A stretch of DNA of 64,000 nt from CALOBA01 sp942491465 (GTDB lineage: Bacteria > Pseudomonadota > Gammaproteobacteria > Chromatiales > Chromatiaceae), in contig CALOBA010000074.1 of assembly GCA_942491465.1 (NCBI GenBank), forward strand, positions 8,978 through 72,977. Reading direction: 5' to 3'. Under the pieces are notes generated by a model, which was given only the letters and a program-made list of their open reading frames with translations, was not told where the DNA came from and did no database searches. Position 1 is the first letter of the stretch, and every line of letters begins with the position of its first letter. The translations under genes were made by a program, and so were the position numbers. Positions 20,068 through 28,538 of this stretch are shown here, in pieces.

Positions 20068-20249
20068 TCGGTGCTTTCAGCAAGGTCGATTACTCGACTT
20101 TACATAATATACATTATGCGCAATAACGGTTGTTCTCGCGCAGCTCCATTTGGCTTGCCAAGTCACGGCAGACGAGCTCGCCGAGGAAATTCATGGTGCC
20201 TGATCAGACCCGATGTACCCTGGACGGCTTTGCCGAATCCATCGTGGCT

Positions 20250-21272
20250 TCAACCTGGGTCGACTTCCCGCTCATCGTCACGTGGTCGTCCCGACGCCAA
20301 CGCCAATGCAAGCGTCTCCTGGAGCCTGTCTTGGGAAGCCAGCAGCCCGGCGAGTTGTTCTCTCACGCGTGCATTCTCGGCTGCGAGCTCCTCTCTTGCC
20401 CGGTCGCTCGCATTGAGCCGTTCCTGCATGTTCGCCGTTACGTCTTGCGCCGATTGTAGTGCTCGGGCTAGCTCGTCGCGGGCAAGATTGGCGCGGAGTG
20501 TGGCGACCTCGGCCTCTTGGAGGGCTTTGCCGAGGACCTCTGTGCGCTGTTCCAGCTGAGCCATTGTCTCGCCGGCGGCTGCGAGCTGGACTTGGAGATC
20601 CTCTAGGCGCTGTTCGCGCTGCGCCAGCAGCACCCGCTGGCTCGCTGCGGCCGCGCGCTCCTGATCCAACAGTTGACTCGAACGCTTCCGATCGGCGTTG
20701 GCCGTTTTCAGATCCTGCCGCGCCTTGTCGACCTGTTGCAGCCAGGCGGCTTGATCACGCTCGCGCCCGTCGCGTTCGGTCTGCACCGATGCGCGCAGCT
20801 GGTCATTCTCATCACGCAGTCGGGTCAGTGCGCCGTCGAGTTCCAGCTGCTTCGCGTCAAGGGCCTCAATCCGCGCGGCCTGGTCCTCAACCCTGTGCTC
20901 AGCCGCCGTTGCCCTGACGTGAGCCGCCTCGAGCGCCGTCTCCAGTGCGTCGTTCTTTTCAGTCAGCGCCTTGAGCTGGCGCTCCGCCGTTTCCAGCTCC
21001 TCGCCCAGCCTGCCGCGTTCCGTTTGCCATTGCTGATCCGCCTCGGCGAGCGCCCGCGCCCACAAGTCCGCGACCGGCTTGACCAAGGCCTCCGGCAATC
21101 GCGGCTCCCGCAGACGTTCGCCGACCTCCGCCCACAGGTCATCGAGCGCACTCAGAATGGTCTGCTGGGCGCCCTGCCCGATCGCCTGCCGAACCCGTTC
21201 CGCCGTCGGGCGCTGCCCGTTCTGCAACAGCTCCAGGGCGGCCGCTTTGGCAAGTTGGCGTGTGTTGCTCAT
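20250..21272 (-). CDS. kfrA: KfrA-like plasmid DNA-binding coiled-coil protein
   Basis: 340 residues. The N-terminal about 75 residues carry the KfrA-type DNA-binding domain (KAAALELLQNGQRPTAERVR, GAQQTILSALDDLW). The remainder is a long Ala/Glu/Arg/Leu-rich alpha-helical coiled coil (about residues 90-320), as in KfrA of IncP plasmids, which autoregulates and is linked to plasmid stability. Upstream, at 21343-21393, there is a compound inverted repeat suited to be its operator. It suggests that the block from about 18 to 23 kb is plasmid-derived. The C-terminus ends in a charged tail without a known motif. Confidence 0.75.
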   Translation of the reverse strand: MSNTRQLAKAAALELLQNGQRPTAERVRQAIGQGAQQTILSALDDLWAEVGERLREPRLPEALVKPVADLWARALAEADQQWQTERGRLGEELETAERQLKALTEKNDALETALEAAHVRATAAEHRVEDQAARIEALDAKQLELDGALTRLRDENDQLRASVQTERDGRERDQAAWLQQVDKARQDLKTANADRKRSSQLLDQERAAAASQRVLLAQREQRLEDLQVQLAAAGETMAQLEQRTEVLGKALQEAEVATLRANLARDELARALQSAQDVTANMQERLNASDRAREELAAENARVREQLAGLLASQDRLQETLALALASGRPRDDEREVDPG

Positions 21273-21342
21273 CGGATCTGGCGCCGAAGGGGTTTAGGAC
21301 GGTCCGACATGGTTTTTCGCGCATGCTCCCAATCGAATGAAG

Positions 21343-21393
21343 AAAAACAGTGAAAGTATAGTACCTATACTATTAGTGTTTTTCACTGTTTTT
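21343..21393 (-). promoter_or_regulatory. Compound palindrome upstream of kfrA, putative operator
   Basis: A perfect 13-bp inverted repeat (AAAAACAGTGAAA at 21343-21355, TTTCACTGTTTTT at 21381-21393) encloses an inner perfect dyad GTATAG-tac-CTATAC (21356-21370). It is AT-rich in a GC-rich region and lies 70-120 bp upstream of the kfrA start. KfrA-type proteins bind their own operator, so an autoregulatory site is plausible. Confidence 0.55.
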
Positions 21394-21484
21394 GTGTAGA
21401 TTAGTTACGATAACCATCCTTCTCGGAACTAATCGGCGTTCTGACCGCTTGGGGTTGCTTGCGCAGCGTCCTTTCGCATGCGAG

Positions 21485-21640
21485 CCTAGTGCTTTGCCGC
21501 GAAGATTCCGAGACCGCCCGCAGCTGTGGGAGCGATTTGCAATCGCGACCGCCGCGACGCGGAAGTCGCGACTGCAAGTCGCTCCCACAGCACCAAGTGG
21601 GCATGCCGGCGGTCTTGGGACTTCCGCAGCGGTGCACTAG
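21485..21640. mobile_element. MITE-A copy 1: 156-bp inverted-repeat element
   Basis: The ends are CTAGTGCTTTGCCGCGAA and (right, inverted) CTAGTGCACCGCTGCGGAA. Inside are large palindromes: TGTGGGAGCGA...TCGCTCCCACA enclosing GCGATT-tgc-AATCGC. There is no coding capacity. A second copy in opposite orientation lies at 25223-25377, about 95% identical by eye. The pair brackets the recombinase and the amidoligase operon. Confidence 0.7.
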
Positions 21641-21665
21641 CCGTACGCCACGGTAGAACCCCCTC

Positions 21666-22691
21666 TTGGCTACTCATCCACGATTTGAGGCTGAAGATTT
21701 GACCAAACGCCGCCGCCCAGCAACACCCCAGACCGAAGGCGAACTGGTTTCGGCAGCACCAGGTGTGCTTCTGCAAAAGGACGATCAGGCGTTGCTCGCC
21801 CAATACTTCAGCGCTCGACATGCCGATTCCACCTTGCGTGCGTACCGCTCCGATTGGGCCATCTTCAACGCATGGTGCGTCGACAGGGGCTTGCAGGCCC
21901 TACCTGCGACACCCGAAACAATCGCGACCTATCTCGCCTTCGAGGCCGACAGCGGACGGAAAGTCAGCACGATACGTCGGCGCGTGGCCGCCATAGGCCT
22001 CGCTCATCGACTCTGCGACCATGATGCATCGACGAGTTCGGAACTGGTTCGAGGAACACTCAGAGGCATTGCGAGAACACATGGATCTGCTCCCCAACAG
22101 AAGGCCCCTGCCCTCGCCGAACTTGTGCGCGCCATGGTCGATTCTCTCGACTGCAACCGGCGACAGGGGCTACGGGATCGGTCCATACTGACCCTCGGCT
22201 TCGGAGGCGCGTTTCGCCGCTCCGAACTCGCCGCCCTGAGGGTCGAAGATCTGGAGGAAACGCCCGGTGGGCTCCGGGTCCACATCCGCCAATCGAAGAC
22301 CGATGCCGAGGGCAGCGGTCAAATCGTGCCGGTCATCCGAGGGGATACGTACTGCCCAGTGAGAGCAGTACGCGAGTGGCTCTCAGCCGCAGGCATAAAG
22401 GACGGATGGGTATACCGACGCATGTATCGCGGGGATCGTGTTGCCGAGACTGCTCTGAGCGATCACAGTATTGCGGCGGTCGTCAAGCGCTGCGCCCTCG
22501 CGATAGGCTTAGACCCTGCCGAGTACGCCGGACATAGCCTAAGGTCAGGATTCATGACATCAGCGGCCCTGGCGAACGCGAGCCTGTTCAAGCTGATGGA
22601 AGTCTCGCGGCATAAAGACCCCAAGACTGTAATGGTCTACGTGCGCCGCAGCAGTGAGTTTGAGGATCATGCTGGGGACGGCCTGTTGTAG
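21666..22691 (+). CDS. Tyrosine recombinase / integrase
   Basis: 341 residues if the TTG at 21666 is the start, just after MITE-A; no strong ribosome site is visible and a downstream start is possible. An N-terminal SAM-like core-binding domain (STLRAYRSDWAIFNAWCVDR, TIATYLAF) precedes the catalytic domain with all expected residues: Arg in GGAFRRSEL, Lys in RQSKTDAEG, HxxR in GHSLRSG, His in SRHKDPKTV and the nucleophile Tyr in MVYVRR. It resembles integrases of mobile islands and plasmid recombinases. The reaction is site-specific cutting and rejoining through a 3'-phosphotyrosine link. No tRNA or obvious att duplication lies next to it. Confidence 0.85.
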   Translation: MATHPRFEAEDLTKRRRPATPQTEGELVSAAPGVLLQKDDQALLAQYFSARHADSTLRAYRSDWAIFNAWCVDRGLQALPATPETIATYLAFEADSGRKVSTIRRRVAAIGLAHRLCDHDASTSSELVRGTLRGIARTHGSAPQQKAPALAELVRAMVDSLDCNRRQGLRDRSILTLGFGGAFRRSELAALRVEDLEETPGGLRVHIRQSKTDAEGSGQIVPVIRGDTYCPVRAVREWLSAAGIKDGWVYRRMYRGDRVAETALSDHSIAAVVKRCALAIGLDPAEYAGHSLRSGFMTSAALANASLFKLMEVSRHKDPKTVMVYVRRSSEFEDHAGDGLL

Positions 22692-22801
22692 CCATAGTCG
22701 CAGAACAATTCTCCGCCCTCTCGCTTAAGCGCCTTTGCGGCCTGGTGTTGGTCGAAGAGGTGGTGCTTGCCGGCGTTTACGCGTTAATGCTTAATACAAA
22801 A

Positions 22802-22820
22802 AGAAACAGGTATATTTTTT
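22802..22820 (+). repeat. Dispersed motif AGAAACAGGTATATTTTTT, copy 3
   Basis: Plus-orientation copy, 144 bp before copy 4. Opposite in orientation to the copies at 17971 and 19208. Confidence 0.5.
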
Positions 22821-22945
22821 GTAGCCGAGACTAAGAGAACAAATCGCCGCCGGACACGAAGACGAGTTGGCGTCGAACTGGTCGTTGCTGGCCTGGTTCC
22901 GGGCACTGATGGTCGGCTAGCGCAGATACGCCGAGCCGACAAAAT

Positions 22946-22965
22946 AGAAACAGGTATAATTTTTT
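22946..22965 (+). repeat. Dispersed motif AGAAACAGGTATAATTTTTT, copy 4
   Basis: Plus-orientation copy that lies at the right edge of the plasmid-like block, just before the amidoligase operon end. Confidence 0.5.
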
Positions 22966-23064
22966 GTGCAGCAATGGGGTAAGCCAGCGGGAAGTAAGCC
23001 GGGTTCTTGCCGATTCAAGGTCGGCTCCAACCGTTACCTTTGCACCTCGCCTGCTTATCAAGCT

Positions 23065-23493
23065 TCAAACTCCAAGAAGTCCGACCACCCCAAGCACCAC
23101 CCCATACCGCGCCCCCTTGCCTATAGCGGTCAACAAAAAGAACACCCCAAAGCGCACGCGCATGACCCCGGCGATGAAGGTCAGCGCATCGCCGCCGACG
23201 GGCAGCCAGGCGAGCAGCAATGACCAGACGCCCCAGCGGCGGTACCAGTGCTGGGCCGGACCCAGGCGGTCGGGGCGGAACGGGAACCAGCGCCGGTCTT
23301 GAAAGCGCAGCAGCCAGCGGCCCAGCGCCCAGTTGACGGCGGCGCCGAGGGTGTTTCCGGCGGTGGCCCAGCACCAGAGCGCAAGCGGGTCGTAGCCGGC
23401 GGCCTGCAGGCCGGCGAGGGCGACCTCGGAGTAGAACGGCAGCAGCGTGGCGGCGACGAAGGCGGCCGCGAACAGACCGAGGTAGGCATCCAC
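23065..23493 (-). CDS. YqaA-like DedA/SNARE-associated family membrane protein
   Basis: 143 residues from a GTG start at 23493, which lies two bases after the stop of the amidotransferase gene; the length equals that of E. coli YqaA. Membrane segments surround GLFAAAFVAATLLPFYSEV and LLLAWLPVGGDALTFIAGVM, with the GN(T/x)LGA...NW.LGRW block characteristic of the family. DedA-superfamily proteins are linked to lipid-carrier handling and membrane homeostasis. Its close coupling to the amidoligase pair suggests one transcript. Confidence 0.75.
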   Translation of the reverse strand: MDAYLGLFAAAFVAATLLPFYSEVALAGLQAAGYDPLALWCWATAGNTLGAAVNWALGRWLLRFQDRRWFPFRPDRLGPAQHWYRRWGVWSLLLAWLPVGGDALTFIAGVMRVRFGVFFLLTAIGKGARYGVVLGVVGLLGV

Positions 23494-23495
23494 CC

Positions 23496-24206
23496 TCAGG
23501 CTTGCGCGCGCCCGGCGCGATAGCGGCGGGCGCGATGGACGAGGAGCCGAAAGAGCTGGCGTTGGCGGCGCTGGTAGAGCAGGAATTCCGGGTGCCACTG
23601 CACGCCGACAACGAAGGGGCGCGCGGGCATCTCGACGGCCTGGACGATGTCGTCGAGGTCGCGGCCAACGACGATCAGGCCACCGCCGAGGCGGTCGATG
23701 CCCTGGTTGTGAAGGCTGTTGATGCTCAACCGCGGGCGGCGGAACAGCCGCTGCAGCCGGGAGCGCGGCTCCAGTTGCAGGGTCTTCAGGGGCAGGATGG
23801 TCCAGCGGTTGGAGGTGCGGCGGCGGCGCGAGCGAAGTTCCTGGAACAGGCTGCCGCCGAGGCGCACGTTGAGCAGCTGGGCGCCGCGGCAGATACCGAG
23901 CAGCGGCAGGCCGAGGGCCAACGCACGGTCGATGACGGCGGACTCCAGGGCGTCGCGCTCCGGGTCGACGTTGGGCTTAACCTGCGGGGCGTCGGCATAG
24001 AGCACCGGATCGATGTCGTGCCCGCCGGTGACGACGACGCCGTCGACCTGTTCGAGATCGAGGGCGGACCAGGGTCGCCGCGGGGTCAGCACCAGCACCC
24101 GCGCACCGGCGAGGCGCAGGCCGATGGTCACCAGCAGCCGCGGGGCCAGACCGCCGCGGGTCGGTCCGGTAACGAGGATCAGAGGAGACGGTTTGTTCGC
24201 AGCCAT
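23496..24206 (-). CDS. Class I glutamine amidotransferase (PuuD-like peptidase C26)
   Basis: 236 residues from ATG 24206, which overlaps the 3' end of the upstream amidoligase gene by 28 bp. Catalytic triad motifs are visible: nucleophile Cys in LGICRGAQLLNV, and His/Glu in VVGVQWHPEFL. There is also a VVVTGGHDIDP oxyanion-region motif typical of gamma-glutamyl-GABA hydrolases. Amidoligases of this type are often paired with such hydrolases, which probably cleave or trim gamma-glutamyl amide products. The basic C-terminal tail (RRQRQLFRLL) is unremarkable. Confidence 0.8.
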   Translation of the reverse strand: MAANKPSPLILVTGPTRGGLAPRLLVTIGLRLAGARVLVLTPRRPWSALDLEQVDGVVVTGGHDIDPVLYADAPQVKPNVDPERDALESAVIDRALALGLPLLGICRGAQLLNVRLGGSLFQELRSRRRRTSNRWTILPLKTLQLEPRSRLQRLFRRPRLSINSLHNQGIDRLGGGLIVVGRDLDDIVQAVEMPARPFVVGVQWHPEFLLYQRRQRQLFRLLVHRARRYRAGRAQA

Positions 24207-25186
24207 TGCTCGCATTCGTCCTGCCAGCCGCCGGCGAGTTTGGCCAGCGGCCGGTCGAGGAAGGCGCGGTAGTCCCGGCAGAGGTCGTTGAGTCGGATCG
24301 GGTCGACGGCCAGGCGCTCGAGCACCAGCCAGTCGGACCAAATGGCGCCCAGGCCCCAGCCGGGCTGGCCGATGTCGCTGTTGGGGAGCCGGTAGTGCAG
24401 CGTGGGTCGGGCCTTGATCAGGGGGTCGTCCACCCTCCCCTGCACCCGTTCGGCATCCAGATGGGCGAACAGCGGCAGCATGTCCAGCGCGCGGTTGCGG
24501 GTCGGGTTCTCCGCCAGGTAGTCATCGATGAGCCGGGCGCGGTTCGGGGCGTAGTCCGGGGCGACGCAGGTCTTGACGTAGCCCTTGGGGAACGGGTCGG
24601 CGAAGAAGGTCAGGCGCCGGGTCAGGTCGACCTGGGCGCGCTCGCGCAGCCAGTCCTCTAGGCACAGGAATGCCTGCAGGTATTGGCGCACGGTGTCGGC
24701 GTCGAGTTCGGGCAGTTCCGGGTTGAGCTGCATGCCGAAGGCGTAGGTGAGGTCGTCGCCGGTGCCGCGGGCGCCGGCCTCGCGCAGCCGGGCGATCAGC
24801 CGGTCGACCTCGCCGAGGCGGGCCATGGGCAGCGGCGGGCCGACCACCTCGACCGGAACGATGGGCTCGGAGACCAGCCGCAGGGCATCCTCGGCCAGGG
24901 CCTCGACGGTATCGGTCAGGGTCTCGTCGTCGCGCTCGCGCCGACCCATCTCCTTGAGCAGGCGGAAGTCGAGCTCCACCGACCAGGGGCCTTCGGTATC
25001 GGTCGCGATCTCACGCTCGTAGCGACCGATGGTCTTGACGGTGCCGCCGAACTGCGCGGCCACCAGCGCGGCGGTCTCGTCGACGTCGAGACCGGCGAAT
25101 TCGATCTCGACGCCGATGCGCCGGGGCTGACCATCGGCGCGTTTGTCGCGCGCGGGGAGCGGGAGCTTCAATGGGTCTTCTGTCAT
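24179..25186 (-). CDS. Amidoligase (COOH-NH2 ligase, glutamine-synthetase fold)
   Basis: 335 residues. The N-terminal RIGVEIEFAGL carries the acidic metal-binding motif of the Amidoligase_2 family, followed by the WSVELDFRLLKEMGR region and TYAFGMQLNPELP. Catalysis is expected to be ATP-dependent amide bond formation between a carboxylate and an amine; the substrate is unknown. It is first in a three-gene minus-strand unit with a PuuD-like amidotransferase and a YqaA-like membrane protein. The start at ATG 25186 lies 36 bp from MITE-A copy 2, so its promoter may lie within or beyond that element. Confidence 0.8.
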   Translation of the reverse strand: MTEDPLKLPLPARDKRADGQPRRIGVEIEFAGLDVDETAALVAAQFGGTVKTIGRYEREIATDTEGPWSVELDFRLLKEMGRRERDDETLTDTVEALAEDALRLVSEPIVPVEVVGPPLPMARLGEVDRLIARLREAGARGTGDDLTYAFGMQLNPELPELDADTVRQYLQAFLCLEDWLRERAQVDLTRRLTFFADPFPKGYVKTCVAPDYAPNRARLIDDYLAENPTRNRALDMLPLFAHLDAERVQGRVDDPLIKARPTLHYRLPNSDIGQPGWGLGAIWSDWLVLERLAVDPIRLNDLCRDYRAFLDRPLAKLAGGWQDECEQWLRTNRLL

Positions 25187-25222
25187 CGCCTGTCTTCCCC
25201 CGTTGCGTGGATTGCGGGTGTC

Positions 25223-25377
25223 CTAGCGCACCGCTGCGGAAGTCCCAAGACCACCGGCATGCCCACTCGGTGCTGTGGGAGCGACTTGCAGTCGCGACTT
25301 CCGCGTCGCGGCGGTCGCGATTGCAAATCGCTCCCACAGCTGCGGGCGGTCTCGGAATTTTCGCGGCAAAGCACTAG
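25223..25377. mobile_element. MITE-A copy 2 (inverted relative to copy 1)
   Basis: 155 bp from CTAGCGCACCGCTGCGGAA to CGCGGCAAAGCACTAG, the reverse complement of 21485-21640 with about eight changes. It lies immediately upstream of the amidoligase gene. Confidence 0.7.
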
Positions 25378-25424
25378 TTAGAACCTAAAGGCGCACCGCC
25401 ACCGTTACAACCGTCGCTGCAACG

Positions 25425-26390
25425 CTACCCGGCACGCCTCTCCCGGCGTTGCAGCCAGACCTCGAGGCCCTGGGCGTTCAGCTCCAGGTCGACGGCTAGG
25501 AGCTCGCGCATGCGCGCCTCGTCCATGGTGCAGCCGTGGTCTCGGGCCTTGGCCAGCAGGTGCTTGGCGATGGCCTGTTGGATGCGGTCCTTGCGCCCGG
25601 CGCGGGGCTGGTCGGCCAGGTCGAGGGCGATCGCGGCCAGGGCCTGGACGCTGCTTCTGATCTGCTCGACCTGGCTTGCAGGGGCATCGATGCGACAGTA
25701 GTGGGTCAGAAAGGCTGCGCTCGGGCGCAGCGCCATCATCCGTTCCAGGCTGTGCATCCAGGCATCCGGATCGAAGGCCACCGGGGTGGTCGGCGCGAAC
25801 AGCCAGGGGCCGGCGGCGGTGTCGAATTCCCGATAGGAGACGCCGAAGGTGTCGCCGGTAAACAACCCGCCGCTGCCGCCGTCGTGGATGCAGCCGTGGT
25901 GGTTGGCGTGGCCCGGGGTGTGGATATAGGTCAGCGTGCGACCGGCCAGGTCGAAGGTCTGACCGTCGTCGGCGACGACGACGCGGGCCTCGGGCACCGG
26001 CAGCAGGCCGCCGAAGTCCCGGGCGAAGGCCCCCTCCCCATAGACGGCCGTGGCGCCGGCGATGAGCTTGGTCGGATCGATGAGGTGCGGCGCGCCCTTG
26101 GGATGGGCCACCAGCATCGCGTTCGCACAGGCGGCCATCAGCGTGCCTACACCGCCGGCATGGTCCAGGTGCACATGGGTGGGGATCACGTAATCGACAT
26201 GTCCTGGCGTCAGCCCCAGCTCGGCGATCAGGGCGAGCAGACGGGGCACGGTGTGCGCGGTGCCAGTATCGATGAACGCGAGCCGATCCTGCGCTCGGAC
26301 CAGATAACAGGCGGCAAGGCCTTCGCGATAGAGGCCGGTCTCGATGCAGTAGACGCCGTCCGCGACGGTTGCGTATTCGGGCTTGGACAT
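25425..26390 (-). CDS. MBL-fold metallo-hydrolase
   Basis: 321 residues from ATG 26390. The metallo-beta-lactamase fold signature is clear: THVHLDHAGG (HxHxDH), a further His in HPKG, HTPGHANHH and the Asp in FTGDTFGVSY. The N-terminal CYLVRAQDRLAFIDTGTAHT is typical of glyoxalase II-like enzymes. The about 100 residues after the fold form a helical C-terminal extension (MDEARMRELLAVDLELNAQG), seen in MBL hydrolases of unknown substrate. It is separated by 125 bp from the sugar symporter upstream. The substrate cannot be told. Confidence 0.8.
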   Translation of the reverse strand: MSKPEYATVADGVYCIETGLYREGLAACYLVRAQDRLAFIDTGTAHTVPRLLALIAELGLTPGHVDYVIPTHVHLDHAGGVGTLMAACANAMLVAHPKGAPHLIDPTKLIAGATAVYGEGAFARDFGGLLPVPEARVVVADDGQTFDLAGRTLTYIHTPGHANHHGCIHDGGSGGLFTGDTFGVSYREFDTAAGPWLFAPTTPVAFDPDAWMHSLERMMALRPSAAFLTHYCRIDAPASQVEQIRSSVQALAAIALDLADQPRAGRKDRIQQAIAKHLLAKARDHGCTMDEARMRELLAVDLELNAQGLEVWLQRRERRAG

Positions 26391-26515
26391 GGTCGGTGGG
26401 TCTCGGGTCTTTGCGGTGGACGGTTTCGGCGTCGTTGCTCGACGCCGCTGCAGGTCAACCGCCTGGCGTCGGTGGGGTTGGGATGGCCAATGGCGCGCCG
26501 GCGGCGGCTCAAGCC

Positions 26516-27868
26516 TCATCCCAGCTTGGCCTCCAGCGCGGCGCGCACCTGATCGTGGCGCCTACGGTCGATGGGGAAACGCCGCAGGAACAGCGCCCCG
26601 CCGGCCATCATCGCCGCGGGCAGCAGGCTGTAGATGAGCATCAGTCCGGTCTGTACCTGCTGTGTCGGCGTCTCGGCGGCCGGATCATAGCCGATGGCCG
26701 CGGGCAGCAGTGTACCCAAGAGGACGCCGATGGCCAGGGACAGTTTGATGGCCATGCCCCAGATCGCGAAAAACAGCCCGGAACGTTGCTCCCCGGACTC
26801 CAGGGTGTCCACGTCGATGACGTCGGCGGCCATGGAGTTGGACAGGAACAGCACCGATGCGAAGCTGGAGCCGCGCACGGCGATCAAGACCATCAGCAAC
26901 ATGCTATCGCCGGCCCCGAGAAAGACCAGCGGGATGCTCCAGAAGGCGAGCCACAGGGCCGCGGCGATCAAGGCGCGATGCTTGCCGATGCGCAGCGACA
27001 ACCACAGCCAGGCCGGGACCAGGGCCAGGGTGGCAACGTTCTCGATCAGCAGCATCAGCGCGAAGACGGATTCGTCGCCGATCACGTCCTTCAGCACCAG
27101 GCGGTGCAGCGTGCCTTGGATGGCGATGCCGGCCACGAACAGGATGACGCAGCCGATCATTCGACCGAAGGCGGGGTTGCGGGCGACGATGGCCAGGCCC
27201 GCGATGAGCCCGCGGGGTCGGTGCTCGAAGCGCTCCGGCGGGGCCTCGGGCACGCGCCAGACCGCCAGCAGGACCAGCAGCGGCGTGCCCAGCGCCACCA
27301 GCCAGGCCAAGCCTGCGAGCTGGGCGCCGGCGGCATCGATGCCCCGCAGCCCGAGGATCACCAGCAGCGCAAGGATACCGACCTGCCCCAGCGTCGCCAG
27401 GGCCTCGCGCACGCCGGTGATGCGCGAGCGCGTGTCGTAGTCGCTGGACAGCTCGGCCCCCCAGGCCTTGTGCGGCAGGTCGATCATGGTGAAGCCGAGG
27501 TAAAGCAACGCGGACCAGATCAGCAGGTGCATGACCGTCGCCCCCGCGGGCGGGACGAAGACCTGCCAGAGGGCGAGCACGAACAACGGCACGCCCAGGA
27601 CCATCCACGGCTTGCGCCGGCCCCAAGCACCGTGCAACCGGTCGCTGAGCCCGCCGATCACCGGGTCCGTCACCACATCGAGCAGCCGCGATGCCGCGAT
27701 CGCACCGCCCACCGCGGCAAGGGGCAGTCCGAGCTCATCGGCATAGAAGGCGGGGATGAACAGCGCCATAGGCAGCGCGGCCACCGAGGTCATCAGCGAC
27801 GGCATGGCGTAGAGCAGCAACAGGCCCCGCGAAGGGGCCGAAGGCGGCGGCATGGGTTGGGCCCGCAT
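26516..27868 (-). CDS. MFS/GPH-family sugar:cation symporter (MelB-like)
   Basis: 450 residues with about twelve hydrophobic segments. The family mark lies in the first third: ASRLLDVVTDPVIGGLSD followed by GRRKPWMVLG, the loop shared by MelB-type glycoside-pentoside-hexuronide symporters. PHKAWGAELSSDYDTRSRI and the C-terminal ADVIDVDTLESGEQRSG are also family-typical. The start at 27868 has GGAG upstream. The protein would import a sugar or related organic solute with Na+ or H+; the substrate is unknown. Confidence 0.8.
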   Translation of the reverse strand: MRAQPMPPPSAPSRGLLLLYAMPSLMTSVAALPMALFIPAFYADELGLPLAAVGGAIAASRLLDVVTDPVIGGLSDRLHGAWGRRKPWMVLGVPLFVLALWQVFVPPAGATVMHLLIWSALLYLGFTMIDLPHKAWGAELSSDYDTRSRITGVREALATLGQVGILALLVILGLRGIDAAGAQLAGLAWLVALGTPLLVLLAVWRVPEAPPERFEHRPRGLIAGLAIVARNPAFGRMIGCVILFVAGIAIQGTLHRLVLKDVIGDESVFALMLLIENVATLALVPAWLWLSLRIGKHRALIAAALWLAFWSIPLVFLGAGDSMLLMVLIAVRGSSFASVLFLSNSMAADVIDVDTLESGEQRSGLFFAIWGMAIKLSLAIGVLLGTLLPAAIGYDPAAETPTQQVQTGLMLIYSLLPAAMMAGGALFLRRFPIDRRRHDQVRAALEAKLG

Positions 27869-27920
27869 CAGGATCTCCGGAAGTTTTGGGAGGGCATCGC
27901 GCAGCCGGCGGGCGCCGTGC

Positions 27921-28538
27921 CTACAGGCTTGCCAGGTACTCGCGGGCGGCCTCCAGCAGGCGTTTGCGGCTGATCAGGATCTGGAAGCGGTTGCCGCCGA
28001 CTTGGCGCCAGAGCATGGCCGCGCGGATGCCGGCGAGCAGCAGGGCGCGGATGCGCTCCTGGTTCTCGGCGTTGCGCAGGTAGCGCTCGTCGCCGCGAAC
28101 GATGATCCGCGGCTCCAGCCGGCTGACGGTGTCGGTGTAGACGCCGGCCAGGCTGGTGAGGACCTCCTGGTCCAGCAGCGGGCGGTTCTGGCGCTTGGCC
28201 TCGGCCAGTTCGATACCCGAGCCGATCCGGCGCAGCATCTCCGGGCGCTGCGCCAGGGTGCGCTCGTGGCGCATCATCGAGATCACGTAGCGGGTCAGCT
28301 CCAGGTTGCGCTCCGGCTGGCCGGTGAGCTGGGCGACGACCTGCCGCGCGCCGGCGGCCACCGCCCCCGACGGCCCGAACACGGCGGCGGTGTCCGGGGC
28401 GTCGATCTGGAACAGGCTGTAGATGCACGGCTCCATGGGCTCGATGTCGACGCTGCCGCGGTTGGCGATGCGCTCGATGCAGTGGGCCGCCTGGTGGATG
28501 CCGGCGAGGGCGATGATCCGTTCTGAGTCGCTATGCAT
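27921..28538 (-). CDS. hflD: High frequency lysogenization protein HflD
   Basis: 205 residues, close to the family's usual length. Recognisable segments are ALAGIHQAAHCIERIANRG, LELTRYVISMMRHERTL and RIRALLLAGIRAAMLWRQVG, the last the family's C-terminal signature. In gammaproteobacteria hflD follows mnmA, as here. HflD is a membrane-associated protein that interferes with phage lambda CII in E. coli; its native role is uncertain. Confidence 0.9.
   Translation of the reverse strand: MHSDSERIIALAGIHQAAHCIERIANRGSVDIEPMEPCIYSLFQIDAPDTAAVFGPSGAVAAGARQVVAQLTGQPERNLELTRYVISMMRHERTLAQRPEMLRRIGSGIELAEAKRQNRPLLDQEVLTSLAGVYTDTVSRLEPRIIVRGDERYLRNAENQERIRALLLAGIRAAMLWRQVGGNRFQILISRKRLLEAAREYLASL

Larger units (their letters stand above)
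22692..23064. other. Intergenic scrap region with two copies of the AGAAACAGGTATA motif
   Basis: No intact gene. The plus-strand stretch 22837-22920 reads like the last 27 residues of a small protein (QIAAGHEDELASNW..., stop at 22920) but cannot be identified. The dispersed motif occurs at 22802-22820 and 22946-22965. Confidence 0.4.

Noticed and set aside
22702..22792. Minus-strand protein end (GKHHLFDQHQAAKAL-like) after the recombinase
   Set aside because: Frame runs antisense into the recombinase with no start or stop that makes a gene; too short to assign.
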